From Mycolicibacillus koreensis (GTDB lineage: Bacteria > Actinomycetota > Actinomycetes > Mycobacteriales > Mycobacteriaceae): 64,000 bases of DNA. The stretch is taken from NCBI RefSeq assembly GCF_002104795.1, contig NZ_NCXO01000013.1, forward strand, positions 20,503 to 84,502, read 5' to 3'. Positions 9,157 to 23,002 of this stretch are shown one piece after another; positions within the stretch are counted from its first letter, which is position 1; each line of letters starts with the position of its first letter. A model generated the notes under the pieces. The model did no database searches and had not been told where the DNA came from. It saw only the letters and a list, made by a program, of their open reading frames with translations. A program made the position numbers and the translations under genes.

Positions 9157-9236
9157 GCAACCATCGTGCCGTACTCGGTTCGCCGGTGGGCTAAGGGGTC
9201 ACCGCCCGGTGAGGGGCGTGTCGCGGCGGCATTACT

Positions 9237-9310
9237 GCTGAGATCGATGCCTGAGCGGACACACGGCCTCAAATAGCAAGGAGCATGTCCGCTCAGGCAT
9301 CGATCTCAGC
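9237..9310 (-). terminator. Perfect 25-bp-stem hairpin after serB2
   Basis: The arms at 9237-9261 and 9286-9310 are exact reverse complements over 25 nt, with a 24-nt loop. The stem begins two bases past the serB2 stop and no U-tract follows. It probably ends serB2 transcription before the ABC gene, but the stem is longer and more perfect than ordinary terminators. Confidence 0.55.
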
Positions 9311-9312
9311 CG

Positions 9313-12292
<2,980 letters not shown>

Positions 12293-12438
12293 GGTTCCTC
12301 CAACGGTTCGTCCCGGCATCCCTGGATTACTGCAGTGATCGTAGCGTTCCGCACGGACGACGGCCCGCGCCGGTCCTACAAACTGTCGTAATGATGCCGT
12401 GCCCAATTTTGCGACACCGCAGTGTTACCGTCAACCAC

Positions 12439-13596
12439 GTGCTGAACAGCGGTGAATCGCTTCGCGCCGCGGGTCCGGCCCCGGCTGGGACCACCGCTGG
12501 AAACACCCCTGGGACCACCGCTGGAAACACCGCCCTGACCACCGCTATCGCGGTCGCGCTGACCGTGGCGTTCGCCACCGGCTGCACCAGCGACGACACC
12601 GCCGCGCCCACCGAGTCGATGACATCGGTGATCACCAGCACCACCACGATCGCCGGGGCCGGGGTGCTGGGCAACCAGCGCCGCCCCGACGAGTCCTGCG
12701 CCCCCGAGCCGGCGCCGGCCGACCCGGGGTCCTCGCTGCGCACGGTCACCAACGCCGAGGGCGTCGACCCGGAGACCGTCGAGGTGCCCGCCGACCCGCA
12801 GCGCATCGTGGCGCTGGCCATCGATCAGCTCGACGCGCTGTGCGCACTGGGGCTGCAGTCACGCCTGGTCGGCGTGGGAGTGCCGCCACCCTCCTACCTG
12901 GGCGCCGTGGTGCACGACACGCCCGGCGTGGGACCGCGCGACACCCCGGATCCGGGGGCGATCGAGGCCGCCGACCCGGAGCTGATCCTCGGCTCGGTGC
13001 CGGGCAGCCAGCAGGTCTGCCCCGAGTTGGCGGCGATCGCACCGACCGTGCTCACCGGGGCGGACGGGGCGCGCTGGCAGGCCACGTTGCGTGCGGTCGC
13101 CGCGGCGACCGGGCGCGCCGAGGCGGTCGACGGGTTGCTCGACCGGTTCGCCGAGGACGCCGCCCGGGGCGGCGCCGAGGCCGATACGGCGCACTATCAG
13201 GCCTCGATCGTGCAGCTCACCGAGGACAGCGTGCGGGTCTACGGGGCGGTGAACTTCCCCGCCACGGTGCTCAAAGCCGCCGGATTGGACCGCCCGGCGG
13301 CGCAGCGGTTCACCGATAAGCCGTTTGTGGAGATTGCGGCCGACGCTGCGGCGCTGCAGGGCGACGCCGACCTGTCGGCCGCCGACGCCGACATCATCTA
13401 CGTGTCGTTCGACTCGCCGGCCGCCAAGGACCGCGCCCCCGCGGTGTTCGACAGCCCCGCGTGGCGGGCGTTGGCGGCCAACCGCGACAACCGGGTGTTC
13501 ATCGTCAACAACGAGGTGTGGCACCTCGGCCAGGGCTTGGTCGCCGCCTACGGGGTGCTCGACGACTTGCAGTGGGTCAACGCGCCGATCAACTGA
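12439..13596 (+). CDS. fecB: FecB-like iron/heme-binding lipoprotein
   Basis: A periplasmic binding protein of the FecB/FepB fold: PQRIVALAIDQLDALCALGL opens the N-lobe, ADPELILGSVPGSQQ follows, and the C-terminal ANRDNRVFIVNNEVWHLGQG matches Rv3044. A hydrophobic segment ending AFATGC supplies a non-classical lipobox. The start is uncertain. GTG at 12439 (385 residues) is listed, and an ATG at 12391 would add 16 residues; neither has a clear ribosome site. The segment before the membrane helix is unusually long and contains a 24-nt tandem duplication. FecB in M. tuberculosis is linked to siderophore and heme acquisition. Confidence 0.85.
   Translation: MLNSGESLRAAGPAPAGTTAGNTPGTTAGNTALTTAIAVALTVAFATGCTSDDTAAPTESMTSVITSTTTIAGAGVLGNQRRPDESCAPEPAPADPGSSLRTVTNAEGVDPETVEVPADPQRIVALAIDQLDALCALGLQSRLVGVGVPPPSYLGAVVHDTPGVGPRDTPDPGAIEAADPELILGSVPGSQQVCPELAAIAPTVLTGADGARWQATLRAVAAATGRAEAVDGLLDRFAEDAARGGAEADTAHYQASIVQLTEDSVRVYGAVNFPATVLKAAGLDRPAAQRFTDKPFVEIAADAAALQGDADLSAADADIIYVSFDSPAAKDRAPAVFDSPAWRALAANRDNRVFIVNNEVWHLGQGLVAAYGVLDDLQWVNAPIN
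12485..12531 (+). repeat. 24-nt tandem repeat in the fecB leader
   Basis: The 23-nt unit beginning ctgggaccaccgctgg occurs at 12485-12507 and again at 12509-12531 in the same frame (period 24), encoding a repeated GTTAGNT-type octapeptide ahead of the lipobox. A slipped-strand duplication is the simplest explanation. Confidence 0.8.
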
Positions 13597-15478
13597 TCAG
13601 CCGGTGCAGTGCGTCAGTGGCCGCCGTTCGCGCGGCGTCGGCCTCCGCGCGCAGCCGGTGGACCTGCGTGTCGAGCTCACCGACCCGATCCTGCAGGCCC
13701 GCGAGTTCACCGACCTGACGCGACCGCAGCCGGCCCTCGTCGCCGTCGGTGCCGAGCACCGAAAGTTGCTCGGTGATGCGGTGCTGCGCCTCGTAGAGGT
13801 CTGCACGCGTCGCCTCGGTCTGCTCCCGCTGCCCATCGAGGCGGCCGGCCTGCTCCCAGTGCGCCAACACCCCCGACAGCGCCGCGACGGTCTCGGCGTC
13901 CAACGAGCGACCGGCCAGCCAGGACTCCAGGCGCCCCGGCGCGAGGTCCTCGTAATCGATTTCGCGACGCACCGGCCAGGCCTCCACCACGGTCGCCTCC
14001 GCGAGCTGGTGTGCCGGCACCGCCACCCGGAAGCGGTGCCAGTCGGGATCTGCCCCGTCTTCCCCCTCCTCGCCGTCTTCGCCGTCGAGGGTCGCCCCGT
14101 CGTGGTCGGCGATGTGGTGGCCGACCACCCGGGGCACCTCGAAGATCACCTCGACGGGGTGATCGTGGTCGTTCTGCGCGCGCAGGGTGTGCCGGCGTTC
14201 TTCGCGGCACTCCTCGATGAGCGCCTCGCTCGCCAGCCGCACCCGGGTGGTGACGGTGTGGTGGCGTTCGACGGCACTGCAGCGCACGGCCAGGTCCTTG
14301 GCGAAGCCCAGCCGCACCGGTGCGCCCCGGGCGGTGAAATCGACCATCGCCTCCCCGGCGTACCCGTCGTGTTCGTAGACGACCGCGGGCCCTTCCTCCA
14401 GCACCAGGTCAGTGGTGTTGGAGAACGCCAACGCAACCTCGGGCGCGGGCCCGAATCCCTGGCGCCACACCAGCTCTCGGTGCACATCGGACACCGAAGC
14501 CACCGCCAACGGCACCATCGCCGCGCCGCCACGTTTCAGCGAGATCGGGCTGGTGAGCCGGTATTCGAAATACTGTCCGCGGTCGGCGCTCGCCACCTCC
14601 TCGGCGGCCTGCTCGTAGGCGTCGACACCGGTGAGCATGGCCGCCGAGCGCACCATGGCGCCGGGCGGTTGCGGCGCGAACACCCGCTCGCGCTCCTCGC
14701 GAGCCACCCGATGCACACGACGTGCTTGGTAGAGGTCGATCTCGAACGAGATCGGTTGGCCGGTGGTCAATGTCACCTCGACATCGGTGAGGTCCTCATC
14801 GATCGGGTTGTGCAGAATTCCCATCGCGGCCAACCGCAACCGATCACCGTCGCTGAGGATGCGATACGACACCCGCCACATCGGTGCCGCCACCAGATAG
14901 GCGATCCGCGCGTCGCGCGCCTTCCCGCGCACCGCCACGCCCACCTCGCAGTTCGCCCCGCCGGTGGCCGCCCGGAACCGGTCGATCAGGTACTCCAGGT
15001 CCGCGCGGGAGGAATCGTCGAGCATCGTCAGCCCGTCGGCCTCGGCCAGGTCGACCAGCCCGATCTCGCCGGCGTCGGTGCGCAGCACCAGGTGGCGCCC
15101 GGTGCCGGTGGCAGAGCGGTGATGATCGGCGCCGTCGTCCACACCGATCACCTCGCCGCGATGCCGACGCGCACCGCAACGCACCTCCACGGCACGGCCG
15201 CGCAGCCCGTCGAGCAACCCCAGCAGCGCCTTGCCGCTGTCGAACCGCAGGCGACGGTCGGCCAACTGCTCGTCGGGGTCGGCCGGGGTGTCGAAGGTGA
15301 TCGCGCCCATCGACACCTGACCGTCGGCGACATCGAGGACCAGCGATTTCAGCACGTCTTTCATGTCCTCGCGGCGGAAGGTCAGGCTGAATTCCCCGTC
15401 GATCGGCCCGCGTCGGTCGACGAAGGCCATGCCGTGCTTGTAGAGGACCAGACGCGTCACCGGGGGCCGAGGGCTCAT
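13589..15478 (-). CDS. DUF4139-type protein with coiled-coil end
   Basis: From ATG at 15478 the product has 629 residues, starting SPRPPVTRLVLYKHGMAFVDR. The tail RLVLYKHGMAFVDRRGPIDG and the later PISLKRGGAAMVPLAVASVS fit the DUF4139 beta-rich domain. The last 100 residues are charged and helical (GQREQTEATRADLYEAQHRI) and are predicted to form a coiled coil. No signal peptide is visible. It overlaps fecB by eight bases at the 3' ends (convergent). I do not recall a counterpart at this position in M. tuberculosis, where adhC follows fecB directly. Function unknown. Confidence 0.75.
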   Translation of the reverse strand: MSPRPPVTRLVLYKHGMAFVDRRGPIDGEFSLTFRREDMKDVLKSLVLDVADGQVSMGAITFDTPADPDEQLADRRLRFDSGKALLGLLDGLRGRAVEVRCGARRHRGEVIGVDDGADHHRSATGTGRHLVLRTDAGEIGLVDLAEADGLTMLDDSSRADLEYLIDRFRAATGGANCEVGVAVRGKARDARIAYLVAAPMWRVSYRILSDGDRLRLAAMGILHNPIDEDLTDVEVTLTTGQPISFEIDLYQARRVHRVAREERERVFAPQPPGAMVRSAAMLTGVDAYEQAAEEVASADRGQYFEYRLTSPISLKRGGAAMVPLAVASVSDVHRELVWRQGFGPAPEVALAFSNTTDLVLEEGPAVVYEHDGYAGEAMVDFTARGAPVRLGFAKDLAVRCSAVERHHTVTTRVRLASEALIEECREERRHTLRAQNDHDHPVEVIFEVPRVVGHHIADHDGATLDGEDGEEGEDGADPDWHRFRVAVPAHQLAEATVVEAWPVRREIDYEDLAPGRLESWLAGRSLDAETVAALSGVLAHWEQAGRLDGQREQTEATRADLYEAQHRITEQLSVLGTDGDEGRLRSRQVGELAGLQDRVGELDTQVHRLRAEADAARTAATDALHRLIS

Positions 15479-15626
15479 GCGGTGACGATATCGGTCGGCG
15501 CCGACACCGTCGGGGCGTTCGGGGGCGGGCGTGCGGGTTATCGTTGCGGTCCTTGCGCCCCTACCGTGGGAACTGCGCCGCGGTCGGGCCACGGGCCGCC
15601 CCAGAAAATTTAACTTCGCTAAGCTA

Positions 15627-15632
15627 TACAAT
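15627..15632 (+). promoter_or_regulatory. Possible -10 element of adhC
   Basis: TACAAT lies in a locally AT-rich stretch (15606-15632) within the otherwise GC-rich 260-bp gap 15479-15738. It would give a leader of roughly 100 nt before the adhC ATG. No convincing -35 is seen, so this is tentative. Confidence 0.3.
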
Positions 15633-15738
15633 GAGGCGTTGGGGCCGGCACGGGGCCGGCACGACCGGTGTCAACCGGGGCTGAGCCGCCTGCCCGCCGT
15701 GACGGACACGTAACCGCAACCAACAGAGGGATCCCGAC

Positions 15739-16785
15739 ATGAGCACAACCGTTTCCGCCTACGCCGCCACCTCGGCGACTGAACCGCTGGTCAAGACCAC
15801 GATCCCGCGCCGGGCACCCGGCCCGCACGACGTGGCCATCGACATCAAGTTCGCCGGGATCTGCCACTCCGACATCCACACCGTCAAGGCCGAGTGGGGC
15901 ACCCCGCGTTACCCGGTGGTGCCCGGCCACGAGATCGCCGGGGTGGTGACCGCCGTGGGCTCGGAGGTGAGCAACTACCAGGTGGGCGACCGTGTCGGGG
16001 TGGGCTGTTTCGTCGACTCGTGCCGCGAGTGCCCCAGCTGTGTGGCCGGACTCGAGCAGTACTGCACCGGGGGCGGGATGACCGGCACCTACAACGCGAT
16101 CGGCCGTGACGGCGAGCCCACCCAGGGCGGCTACAGCCAGGCGATCGTCGTCGACGAGAACTACGTGCTGCGCATCCCCGATCAGATCCCGCTGGATGCC
16201 GCCGCGCCACTGCTCTGCGCCGGGATCACGCTGTTCTCGCCGCTGCGGCACTGGCAGGCCGGCCCCGGCAAGCACATCGCCATCGTCGGTCTCGGCGGGC
16301 TCGGCCACATGGGCGTCAAGCTGGCCGCCGCGATGGGCGCGGAGGTCACCGTGCTGTCGCAGTCGCTGAAGAAGATGGAGGACGGCCTGCGTCTGGGCGC
16401 CAACCACTACTACGCCACCTCCGATCCGGACACGTTCAAGAAGCTGCGCAACAACTTCGACGTCATCCTCAACACGGTCTCGGCGAACCTCGACCTGGGC
16501 GCCTACCTGAACCTGCTGAAGGTCGACGGGACGCTGGTGGAGCTGGGCATGCCCGAGCAGCCGATGAGCGTTCCGCCGTTCCCGCTGGCCGGGATGCGCC
16601 GCAGCCTGTCGGGCTCGATGATCGGTGGGATCGCCGAAACCCAGGAGATGCTGGACTTCTGCGCCGAGCACGACGTGCGCCCGGAGATCGAGATCATCGA
16701 CGCCGACTACGTCAACACCGCCTACGAGCGGGTGTTGGCCTCCGACGTGCGCTACCGCTTCGTGATCGACACCGCGACGATCTGA
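15739..16785 (+). CDS. adhC: Zinc-dependent NADP alcohol dehydrogenase AdhC
   Basis: The 348-residue medium-chain dehydrogenase has catalytic zinc ligands Cys42 (AGICHSDIH) and His64-Glu65 ([10 protein letters not shown]), and the structural zinc cluster CRECPSC followed by a fourth Cys. The dinucleotide-binding turn is [18 protein letters not shown]. It belongs to the YahK/cinnamyl-alcohol-dehydrogenase branch that reduces aldehydes with NADPH. AdhC (Rv3045) has the same position after fecB. A ribosome site (acagaggga) precedes the ATG. Confidence 0.93.
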   Translation: MSTTVSAYAATSATEPLVKTTIPRRAPGPHDVAIDIKFAGICHSDIHTVKAEWGTPRYPVVPGHEIAGVVTAVGSEVSNYQVGDRVGVGCFVDSCRECPSCVAGLEQYCTGGGMTGTYNAIGRDGEPTQGGYSQAIVVDENYVLRIPDQIPLDAAAPLLCAGITLFSPLRHWQAGPGKHIAIVGLGGLGHMGVKLAAAMGAEVTVLSQSLKKMEDGLRLGANHYYATSDPDTFKKLRNNFDVILNTVSANLDLGAYLNLLKVDGTLVELGMPEQPMSVPPFPLAGMRRSLSGSMIGGIAETQEMLDFCAEHDVRPEIEIIDADYVNTAYERVLASDVRYRFVIDTATI

Positions 16786-16827
16786 GCCGCCGGCGCGCCG
16801 AGCCGCTGACAACGCCGCTGACAACGC

Positions 16828-16858
16828 CGAGGGGGGCACCGTATCGGTGCCCCCCTCG
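16828..16858. terminator. Bidirectional terminator between adhC and nrdF2
   Basis: A perfect 13-bp stem (cgaggggggcacc / ggtgcccccctcg) with loop gtatc sits between the convergent 3' ends of adhC and nrdF2. A small duplication of gctgacaacgcc lies just to its left. Confidence 0.75.
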
Positions 16859-16882
16859 CGTCGCGTCAGCGTGGTGCCGCGC

Positions 16883-17890
<1,008 letters not shown>

Positions 17891-17894
17891 TCAG

Positions 17895-17942
17895 ACACTA
17901 CCCGTTGTGGGCGACAACGTGCGTCAACACAACAACTTGTGG
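17895..17942 (-). promoter_or_regulatory. Tandem NrdR-box-like sites upstream of nrdF2
   Basis: Two 16-bp imperfect palindromes, acactacccgttgtgg at 17895-17910 and acacaacaacttgtgg at 17927-17942, are spaced 32 bp start to start. That is about three helical turns, as expected for paired NrdR boxes. They lie 35-82 bp before the nrdF2 start and should bring the gene under NrdR repression when dATP/ATP is plentiful. Confidence 0.75.
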
Positions 17943-17965
17943 TCGCGTGTCGTGTCCGGCCGGCG

Positions 17966-18700
17966 TCAGCTGGCCGCTCGGCGCACGACGGCGGCGTGGA
18001 TGGGCTGCGCCGGGTCGATGACGACACCGACCAGCGCGGCGGTGCTGATGACCGTGCCCGACAGGATGACGCTGAGATGCTCGACGAAGGCCTGTTGGGC
18101 CATCCGCCGCGGGCTGGCGGTCTCCGAGCCGAGCCACCAGTCGGTCGCCGAGGCGACCGATCCGAACGTGGTGAACGCGGCGAGCTCGACCACGTCGGGA
18201 TCCAGTTCCAGCTCTCGGAGCTCATTGCTGAACAGCTCGGCGATGGCCAGCATGATCTCGCGGCCCTCCTGCAGGGCGCGCTGGGTGGCCGCGGTCTGCT
18301 CGGTGAACCGGCCCAGCAGCAGAAACCGCAACACGTTGGGGTGCTCGTCGACCAGTCGGACGTACTGCTCGACGCCCTTGCGGATCACCTCGTCGGCGGA
18401 GTCGGTGGCCAGGTCGATGGCGGGGTAGATCGCCGCCCACAACATGTCGCGCATCCGCTCGCTGACGGCCTGGAACAGGTCGGCCTTGTCGGCGAAGTGC
18501 CGGTAGATCTTCGGCTTCGCGGTGCCGGCCTCCTCGGCGATCTCGCGCACGCTGATCTCCGGGCCCCGCCGATCGATCGCCCGGAACGCCGCGTCGACGA
18601 TCTCGGCGCGGACCTTCTTGCGATGCTCACGCCACCGCTCCCGCCGCGCGTCGACCTTGACGGGCGGGGCGGCGTCGGCGGGCCGGGACGGTCTGCGCAC
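17966..18700 (-). CDS. TetR-family transcriptional regulator
   Basis: The GTG at 18700 gives 244 residues; the open frame further upstream encodes low-complexity Arg/Pro sequence and is rejected. The HTH is SVREIAEEAGTAKPKIYRHF, in the usual N-terminal position after a basic arm. The C-terminal ligand domain is of the longer TetR class. It is divergent from the MenJ-like oxidoreductase, with 166 bp between, so it may regulate that gene and itself. I see no clear operator palindrome in the gap. Confidence 0.85.
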   Translation of the reverse strand: MRRPSRPADAAPPVKVDARRERWREHRKKVRAEIVDAAFRAIDRRGPEISVREIAEEAGTAKPKIYRHFADKADLFQAVSERMRDMLWAAIYPAIDLATDSADEVIRKGVEQYVRLVDEHPNVLRFLLLGRFTEQTAATQRALQEGREIMLAIAELFSNELRELELDPDVVELAAFTTFGSVASATDWWLGSETASPRRMAQQAFVEHLSVILSGTVISTAALVGVVIDPAQPIHAAVVRRAAS

Positions 18701-18866
18701 GCCCGATACTCTACTCGCCCACCCCGGCCGGTACGGTGGTTGACCTGCCCGGACCGGTCGCCGACGACGAGCGAGCACCGGCCGGGAGCCGATGGGGGGA
18801 TTTTCCCTGACCCGCCGACGTCGGTAGCGTGGGCGAGGCGTTCCACCACCGAAGGGCTGAACACGG

Positions 18867-20048
18867 GTGAGCAAACAGTTCGATCTCGCGATCGTCGGCG
18901 GCGGCCCGGCAGGGTCGGCCGCGGCGTGGCAGGCGCGGCAATCCGGCGCCTCGGTGGTCGTGTTGGACAAGGCCCAGTTCCCGCGCGACAAGCCCTGCGG
19001 CGACGGGCTGACCGCGCGCGCTGTCAGCTACCTGCAGAAGATGGGCCTGGCCGAGGAGGTCGCCACCTTCCACCGGGTCAACCGGGTCACGGTGTTCAGC
19101 CCGTCGCGCTGGGAGCTGAGTTTCCCGCGCCGCCCGGGCATGCCCGATCACGGCCACACCGTCAGCCGCACCGTGCTCGACACGATGCTGCTGCGCCACG
19201 CCGCCGCCGCCGGTGCGGAGGTGCGGGAATCCGCGGAGGTGGCCGGACCGGTCCTCGACGAGCGCGGCCGAGTCACCGGGGTGCAACTCAAGGGCGGTGA
19301 GACGGTGTCGGCCGACGCGGTGATCGCCGCCGACGGCGCCTACTCCCCCATCAAGCGGGCCCTGAAGCTCGACTCGGCCTACAACGGCTACTCCGCGATC
19401 GCGATCCGCGCCGAGATGCAGGCCAACCGGCCCGACTCCGACAGCCTCGACATCTACCTCCGGCTGCGCTTCGACGGCGACCAGCTGCCCGGCTACGGCT
19501 GGGTGTTCCCGATGGGCGACGGCCGGTTCAACATCGGGCTGGGCTACGTCAACAGCTACAAGAACTGGCAATCCATCAACGCCACCGCATTCCTGGGCGA
19601 GTTCATGCGCACACTGCCGGCGGACTGGGAGCTGCCCGCCGTCGAAGAACTCAAGAAGGCCAAAGGGGTTCGCGCGTGGCGCCTGCCGATGGGATTCACC
19701 GCCTGGCCGCCGTGGCGGCCCGGGGTGCTGTTCGCCGGGGACGCACTGGGCGCGGGCAAGCCGGCCTCCGGGGCGGGCATCTCCAAGGCGCTGGAGTCCG
19801 GCATGGCGGCCGGCGAGTGCGCGGTGGCGGCGCTGACCAACGCCGGGCCCGACGACTTCACCAACTACGCCCAGCGGATGCAGGACGCTTGGGGCCGCGA
19901 GTACCGGCGCGGGCGCTACTTCCATCAGCTTCTGGGCTATCCGCGAATCGCCGATGCCGGTGTGCGGCTGATCGACAACGCCGCCTTCCGTGACCGGATG
20001 CTCAAGGCGCTGTACAGAAAAGCCCAGGGCCCGGCGCACCGCTACTGA
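18867..20048 (+). CDS. Geranylgeranyl-reductase-family FAD oxidoreductase (MenJ-like)
   Basis: The 393-residue protein starts at GTG 18867 and opens with the FAD dinucleotide motif AIVGGGPAGSAAAWQARQ. It then has the family marker DKPCGDGLTARA and the second FAD motif FAGDALGAGKPASGAGIS. Members saturate isoprenoid double bonds; MenJ reduces one unit of menaquinone, but in M. tuberculosis it is encoded in the men region. This copy lies between two ribonucleotide-reductase units and has its own divergent TetR, so it may be a paralogue acting on another polyprenyl chain. The substrate is not determined by the sequence. Confidence 0.8.
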   Translation: MSKQFDLAIVGGGPAGSAAAWQARQSGASVVVLDKAQFPRDKPCGDGLTARAVSYLQKMGLAEEVATFHRVNRVTVFSPSRWELSFPRRPGMPDHGHTVSRTVLDTMLLRHAAAAGAEVRESAEVAGPVLDERGRVTGVQLKGGETVSADAVIAADGAYSPIKRALKLDSAYNGYSAIAIRAEMQANRPDSDSLDIYLRLRFDGDQLPGYGWVFPMGDGRFNIGLGYVNSYKNWQSINATAFLGEFMRTLPADWELPAVEELKKAKGVRAWRLPMGFTAWPPWRPGVLFAGDALGAGKPASGAGISKALESGMAAGECAVAALTNAGPDDFTNYAQRMQDAWGREYRRGRYFHQLLGYPRIADAGVRLIDNAAFRDRMLKALYRKAQGPAHRY

Positions 20049-20093
20049 GCGGCTACCGGGTGCACACCATGATCGCGTCGCACCGGGCCGGCC

Positions 20094-20330
20094 ATGACCA
20101 GGCGTAGGTTCGCGATCACCCTCACCGTGGTCGTGGTGGTTTTCGCCTTGCTCGCCGTGCCGGTCAAAAGCATCTGCCCTTACGGCCCCTGCTCGTCAGC
20201 GCCCGACGCGCAGGGAGTCCACCGCTACTATGAGACCGCACCGTTCGGTGTCCTCCTGATCGAGACGGTCAGCGGCGTGCATCTTCCGATTCGGTATGAC
20301 TCCGGGGAGGACATCGAACCGGTCGACTGA
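20094..20330 (+). CDS. Small membrane-anchored or secreted protein
   Basis: A 78-residue frame with a basic N-terminus and one hydrophobic helix (AITLTVVVVVFALLAVPV, about residues 7-24), followed by a short outside domain with two Cys (ICPYGPCSS) and an acidic end. It follows the MenJ-like gene by 45 bp on the same strand and is convergent with nrdE. The family is unknown, and it could be a signal peptide-bearing secreted peptide. Confidence 0.6.
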   Translation: MTRRRFAITLTVVVVVFALLAVPVKSICPYGPCSSAPDAQGVHRYYETAPFGVLLIETVSGVHLPIRYDSGEDIEPVD

Positions 20331-20364
20331 CCGTAACCGCCACAGATCCGGTGGGCGAACGGCG

Positions 20365-22533
20365 TCACAGCATGCAGGACACGCAGCCCTCGACCTCGGT
20401 GCCCTCCAGCGCCATCTGACGCAACCGGATGTAGTAGAGCGTCTTGATGCCCTTGCGCCAGGCGTAGATCTGCGCCTTGTTCACATCACGGGTGGTGGCG
20501 GTGTCCTTGAAGAACAGCGTCAGGCTCAGCCCCTGGTCCACGTGCTGGGTGGCCGCGGCGTAGGTGTCGATGATCTTCTCGTAGCCGATCTCGTAGGCGT
20601 CCTGGTAGTACTCCAGGTTGTCGTTGGTCATGTACGGCGCCGGGTAGTAGACCCGGCCGATCTTGCCCTCCTTGCGGATCTCCACCTTCGACACGATCGG
20701 GTGGATCGACGACGTCGAGTGGTTGATGTAGGAGATCGACCCGGTCGGCGGCACCGCCTGCAGGTTCTGGTTGTAGATGCCGTGCGCGGCCACCGATTCC
20801 TTCAACCGCCGCCAGTCGTTCTGGTCGGGGATGCGGATGCCGGCGTCAGCGAACAGGCGACGCACCTTGTCGGTCTTGGGCTCCCAGATACCCTCGGTGT
20901 ACTTGTCGAAGAACTCACCGGAGGCGTAGGTGGAGCGCTCGAAACCGGAGAAGTGCGTACCCCGTTCGATCGCAATGCGATTCGAGGCGCGCAGGGCGTG
21001 GTAGAGCACCGTGTAGAAGTAGATGTTGGTGAAGTCGATGCCTTCCTCGGAACCGTAGAAGATACGCTCCCGCGCCAGGTAGCCGTGCAGGTTCATCTGC
21101 CCCAACCCGATCGCGTGGGACTCGTTGTTGCCCTGCTCGATCGAGGGCACCGACGCGATGTTGGTCTGATCGGAGACCGCGGTCAGCGCCCGGATCGCCA
21201 CCTCGATCGACTGCGCGAAGTCCGGCGAGTCCATCGTCTTGGCGACGTTCATCGAGCCCAGGTTGCACGAGATGTCCTTGCCCACCTTGGCATACGACAG
21301 GTCCTCGTTGAACAGTGACGGCGTGGAGACCTGCAGGATCTCCGAGCACAGGTTGGAGTGGGTGATCTTGCCGTCGATCGGGTTGGCCCGGTTGACGGTG
21401 TCTTCGAACATGATGTACGGATAGCCCGACTCGAACTGCAGCTCGGCGACCGTCTGGAAGAACTCCCGCGCCTTGATCTTGTGCTTGTGGATGCGCGAGT
21501 CGTCGACCATCTCGTAGTACTTCTCGGTGACGTTGATGTCGGCGAACGGCACCCCGTAGACACGCTCCACGTCGTACGGCGAGAACAGGTACATGTCCTC
21601 GTTCTTGCGGGCCAACTCGAAGGTGATGTCGGGGATCACCACACCCAGGCTCAGCGTCTTGATCCGGATCTTCTCGTCGGCGTTCTCCCGCTTGGTGTCC
21701 AAAAAGCGGTAGATGTCCGGATGGTGGGCGTGCAGGTACACCGCACCCGCCCCCTGACGCGCCCCCAGCTGGTTGGCGTAGGAGAACGAGTCCTCCAGCA
21801 GCTTCATGATCGGGATCACCCCGGAGCTCTGGTTCTGGATGTTCTTGATCGGCGCGCCGTACTCGCGGATGTTGGTCAGCAGCAATGCCACTCCCCCGCC
21901 GCGCTTGGACAGCTGCAGCGCGGAGTTGATCGAGCGCCCGATCGACTCCATGTTGTCCTCGATGCGCAGCAGAAAGCAGCTGACCGGCTCCCCGCGCTGG
22001 GCCTTGCCGGAGTTGAGGAAGGTCGGGGTGGCCGGCTGGAACCGGCCGTCGATGATCTCGTCGACGAGCTGCTCGGCGAGCTTGGTGTCACCGGAGGCCA
22101 ACGTCAGCGCCACCATGACCACCCGGTCCTCGAACCGTTCCAGATACCGTTTGCCGTCAAACGTTTTCAGCGTGTAGGAGGTGTAGTACTTGAACGCGCC
22201 CAGAAACGTCGGGAACCGGAACTTCTTGGCGTAGGCGCGATCCAGCAGCGTCTTGACGAAGTTGCGAGAGTACTGGTCGAGCACCTCACGCTCGTAGTAG
22301 TTCTCCCGGATCAGGTAGTCGAGCTTCTCGTCCTGGTTGTGGAAGAACACCGTGTTCTGGTTGACGTGCTGCAGGAAGTACTGACGGGCCGCGTCGACGT
22401 CCTTGTCGAACTGGATCTTGCCGTCGACGTCGTACAGGTTCAGCATCGCGTTCAACGCGTGGTAGTCGGTCTCTCCCCCCGCGCTGGTGGCCGGCGTCGT
22501 TACAGGCTCTGCAGCTGTGACCGTTGGTGACAC
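20365..22533 (-). CDS. nrdE: Class Ib ribonucleoside-diphosphate reductase alpha subunit
   Basis: GTG at 22533, preceded by GGAAGGACG, gives the family N-terminus and 722 residues. Landmarks are the first active-site Cys in [14 protein letters not shown], the finger-loop [10 protein letters not shown], Tyr-rich [14 protein letters not shown] and the C-terminal redox pair in EGCVSCML. It makes deoxynucleotides from NDPs with NrdF2, reduced by NrdH. The start lies 34 bp inside nrdI, so the pair is translationally coupled. Confidence 0.96.
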   Translation of the reverse strand: MSPTVTAAEPVTTPATSAGGETDYHALNAMLNLYDVDGKIQFDKDVDAARQYFLQHVNQNTVFFHNQDEKLDYLIRENYYEREVLDQYSRNFVKTLLDRAYAKKFRFPTFLGAFKYYTSYTLKTFDGKRYLERFEDRVVMVALTLASGDTKLAEQLVDEIIDGRFQPATPTFLNSGKAQRGEPVSCFLLRIEDNMESIGRSINSALQLSKRGGGVALLLTNIREYGAPIKNIQNQSSGVIPIMKLLEDSFSYANQLGARQGAGAVYLHAHHPDIYRFLDTKRENADEKIRIKTLSLGVVIPDITFELARKNEDMYLFSPYDVERVYGVPFADINVTEKYYEMVDDSRIHKHKIKAREFFQTVAELQFESGYPYIMFEDTVNRANPIDGKITHSNLCSEILQVSTPSLFNEDLSYAKVGKDISCNLGSMNVAKTMDSPDFAQSIEVAIRALTAVSDQTNIASVPSIEQGNNESHAIGLGQMNLHGYLARERIFYGSEEGIDFTNIYFYTVLYHALRASNRIAIERGTHFSGFERSTYASGEFFDKYTEGIWEPKTDKVRRLFADAGIRIPDQNDWRRLKESVAAHGIYNQNLQAVPPTGSISYINHSTSSIHPIVSKVEIRKEGKIGRVYYPAPYMTNDNLEYYQDAYEIGYEKIIDTYAAATQHVDQGLSLTLFFKDTATTRDVNKAQIYAWRKGIKTLYYIRLRQMALEGTEVEGCVSCML

Positions 22534-22946
22534 GTTTCGTCCTTCCAGAAAGTAGCCAGTCCCTCGCGAACGGTTTCCACGTCGTCGGGGGTTCCCATCA
22601 ATTCGAAGCGATACAGGTAGGGCACCCCGCACTTGCGCGAGATGACCTCACCGGCGAAGCAGTACTCCGCACCGAAGTTGTTGTTGCCGGCGGCGATGAC
22701 GCCGCGCAGCAACGACCGGTTGTGTTCGTTGTTCAGAAACTTCTTGACCTGTTTGGGCACGTAGGCCCCGTCGTTGACATCGGGGGTGTGGCGGCCACCG
22801 CCGTAGGTGGGCACCACCAGCACGTAGGGCTGGTCGACCTCAAGCGGGCCGTGCAGCGGAATACGCGTGGCAGGTAGGCCCAGCTTCTGCACGAAGCGGT
22901 GGGTGTTCTCCGACACGCTGGAGAAATACACCAGGTTGACGCCCAT
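22500..22946 (-). CDS. nrdI: NrdI flavodoxin-like protein
   Basis: The 148-residue protein has the NrdI pattern: [18 protein letters not shown] forms the FMN phosphate loop, [13 protein letters not shown] binds the isoalloxazine, and [16 protein letters not shown] is the family core. It supplies the oxidant that assembles the dimanganese-tyrosyl cofactor of NrdF. It is the middle gene of nrdHIE and its 3' end overlaps nrdE. Confidence 0.95.
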   Translation of the reverse strand: MGVNLVYFSSVSENTHRFVQKLGLPATRIPLHGPLEVDQPYVLVVPTYGGGRHTPDVNDGAYVPKQVKKFLNNEHNRSLLRGVIAAGNNNFGAEYCFAGEVISRKCGVPYLYRFELMGTPDDVETVREGLATFWKDETCHQRSQLQSL

Positions 22947-23002
22947 GGCTTCCCTCCTTCATCTGGCGAATACCCAACCCTCAGACGGCCGACGCCGCCC
23001 GG

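Noticed and set aside
13325..15613. A 762-residue open frame opposite the DUF4139 gene
   Set aside because: It is a shadow of high-GC coding DNA, with no domain pattern and Arg/His-rich sequence.
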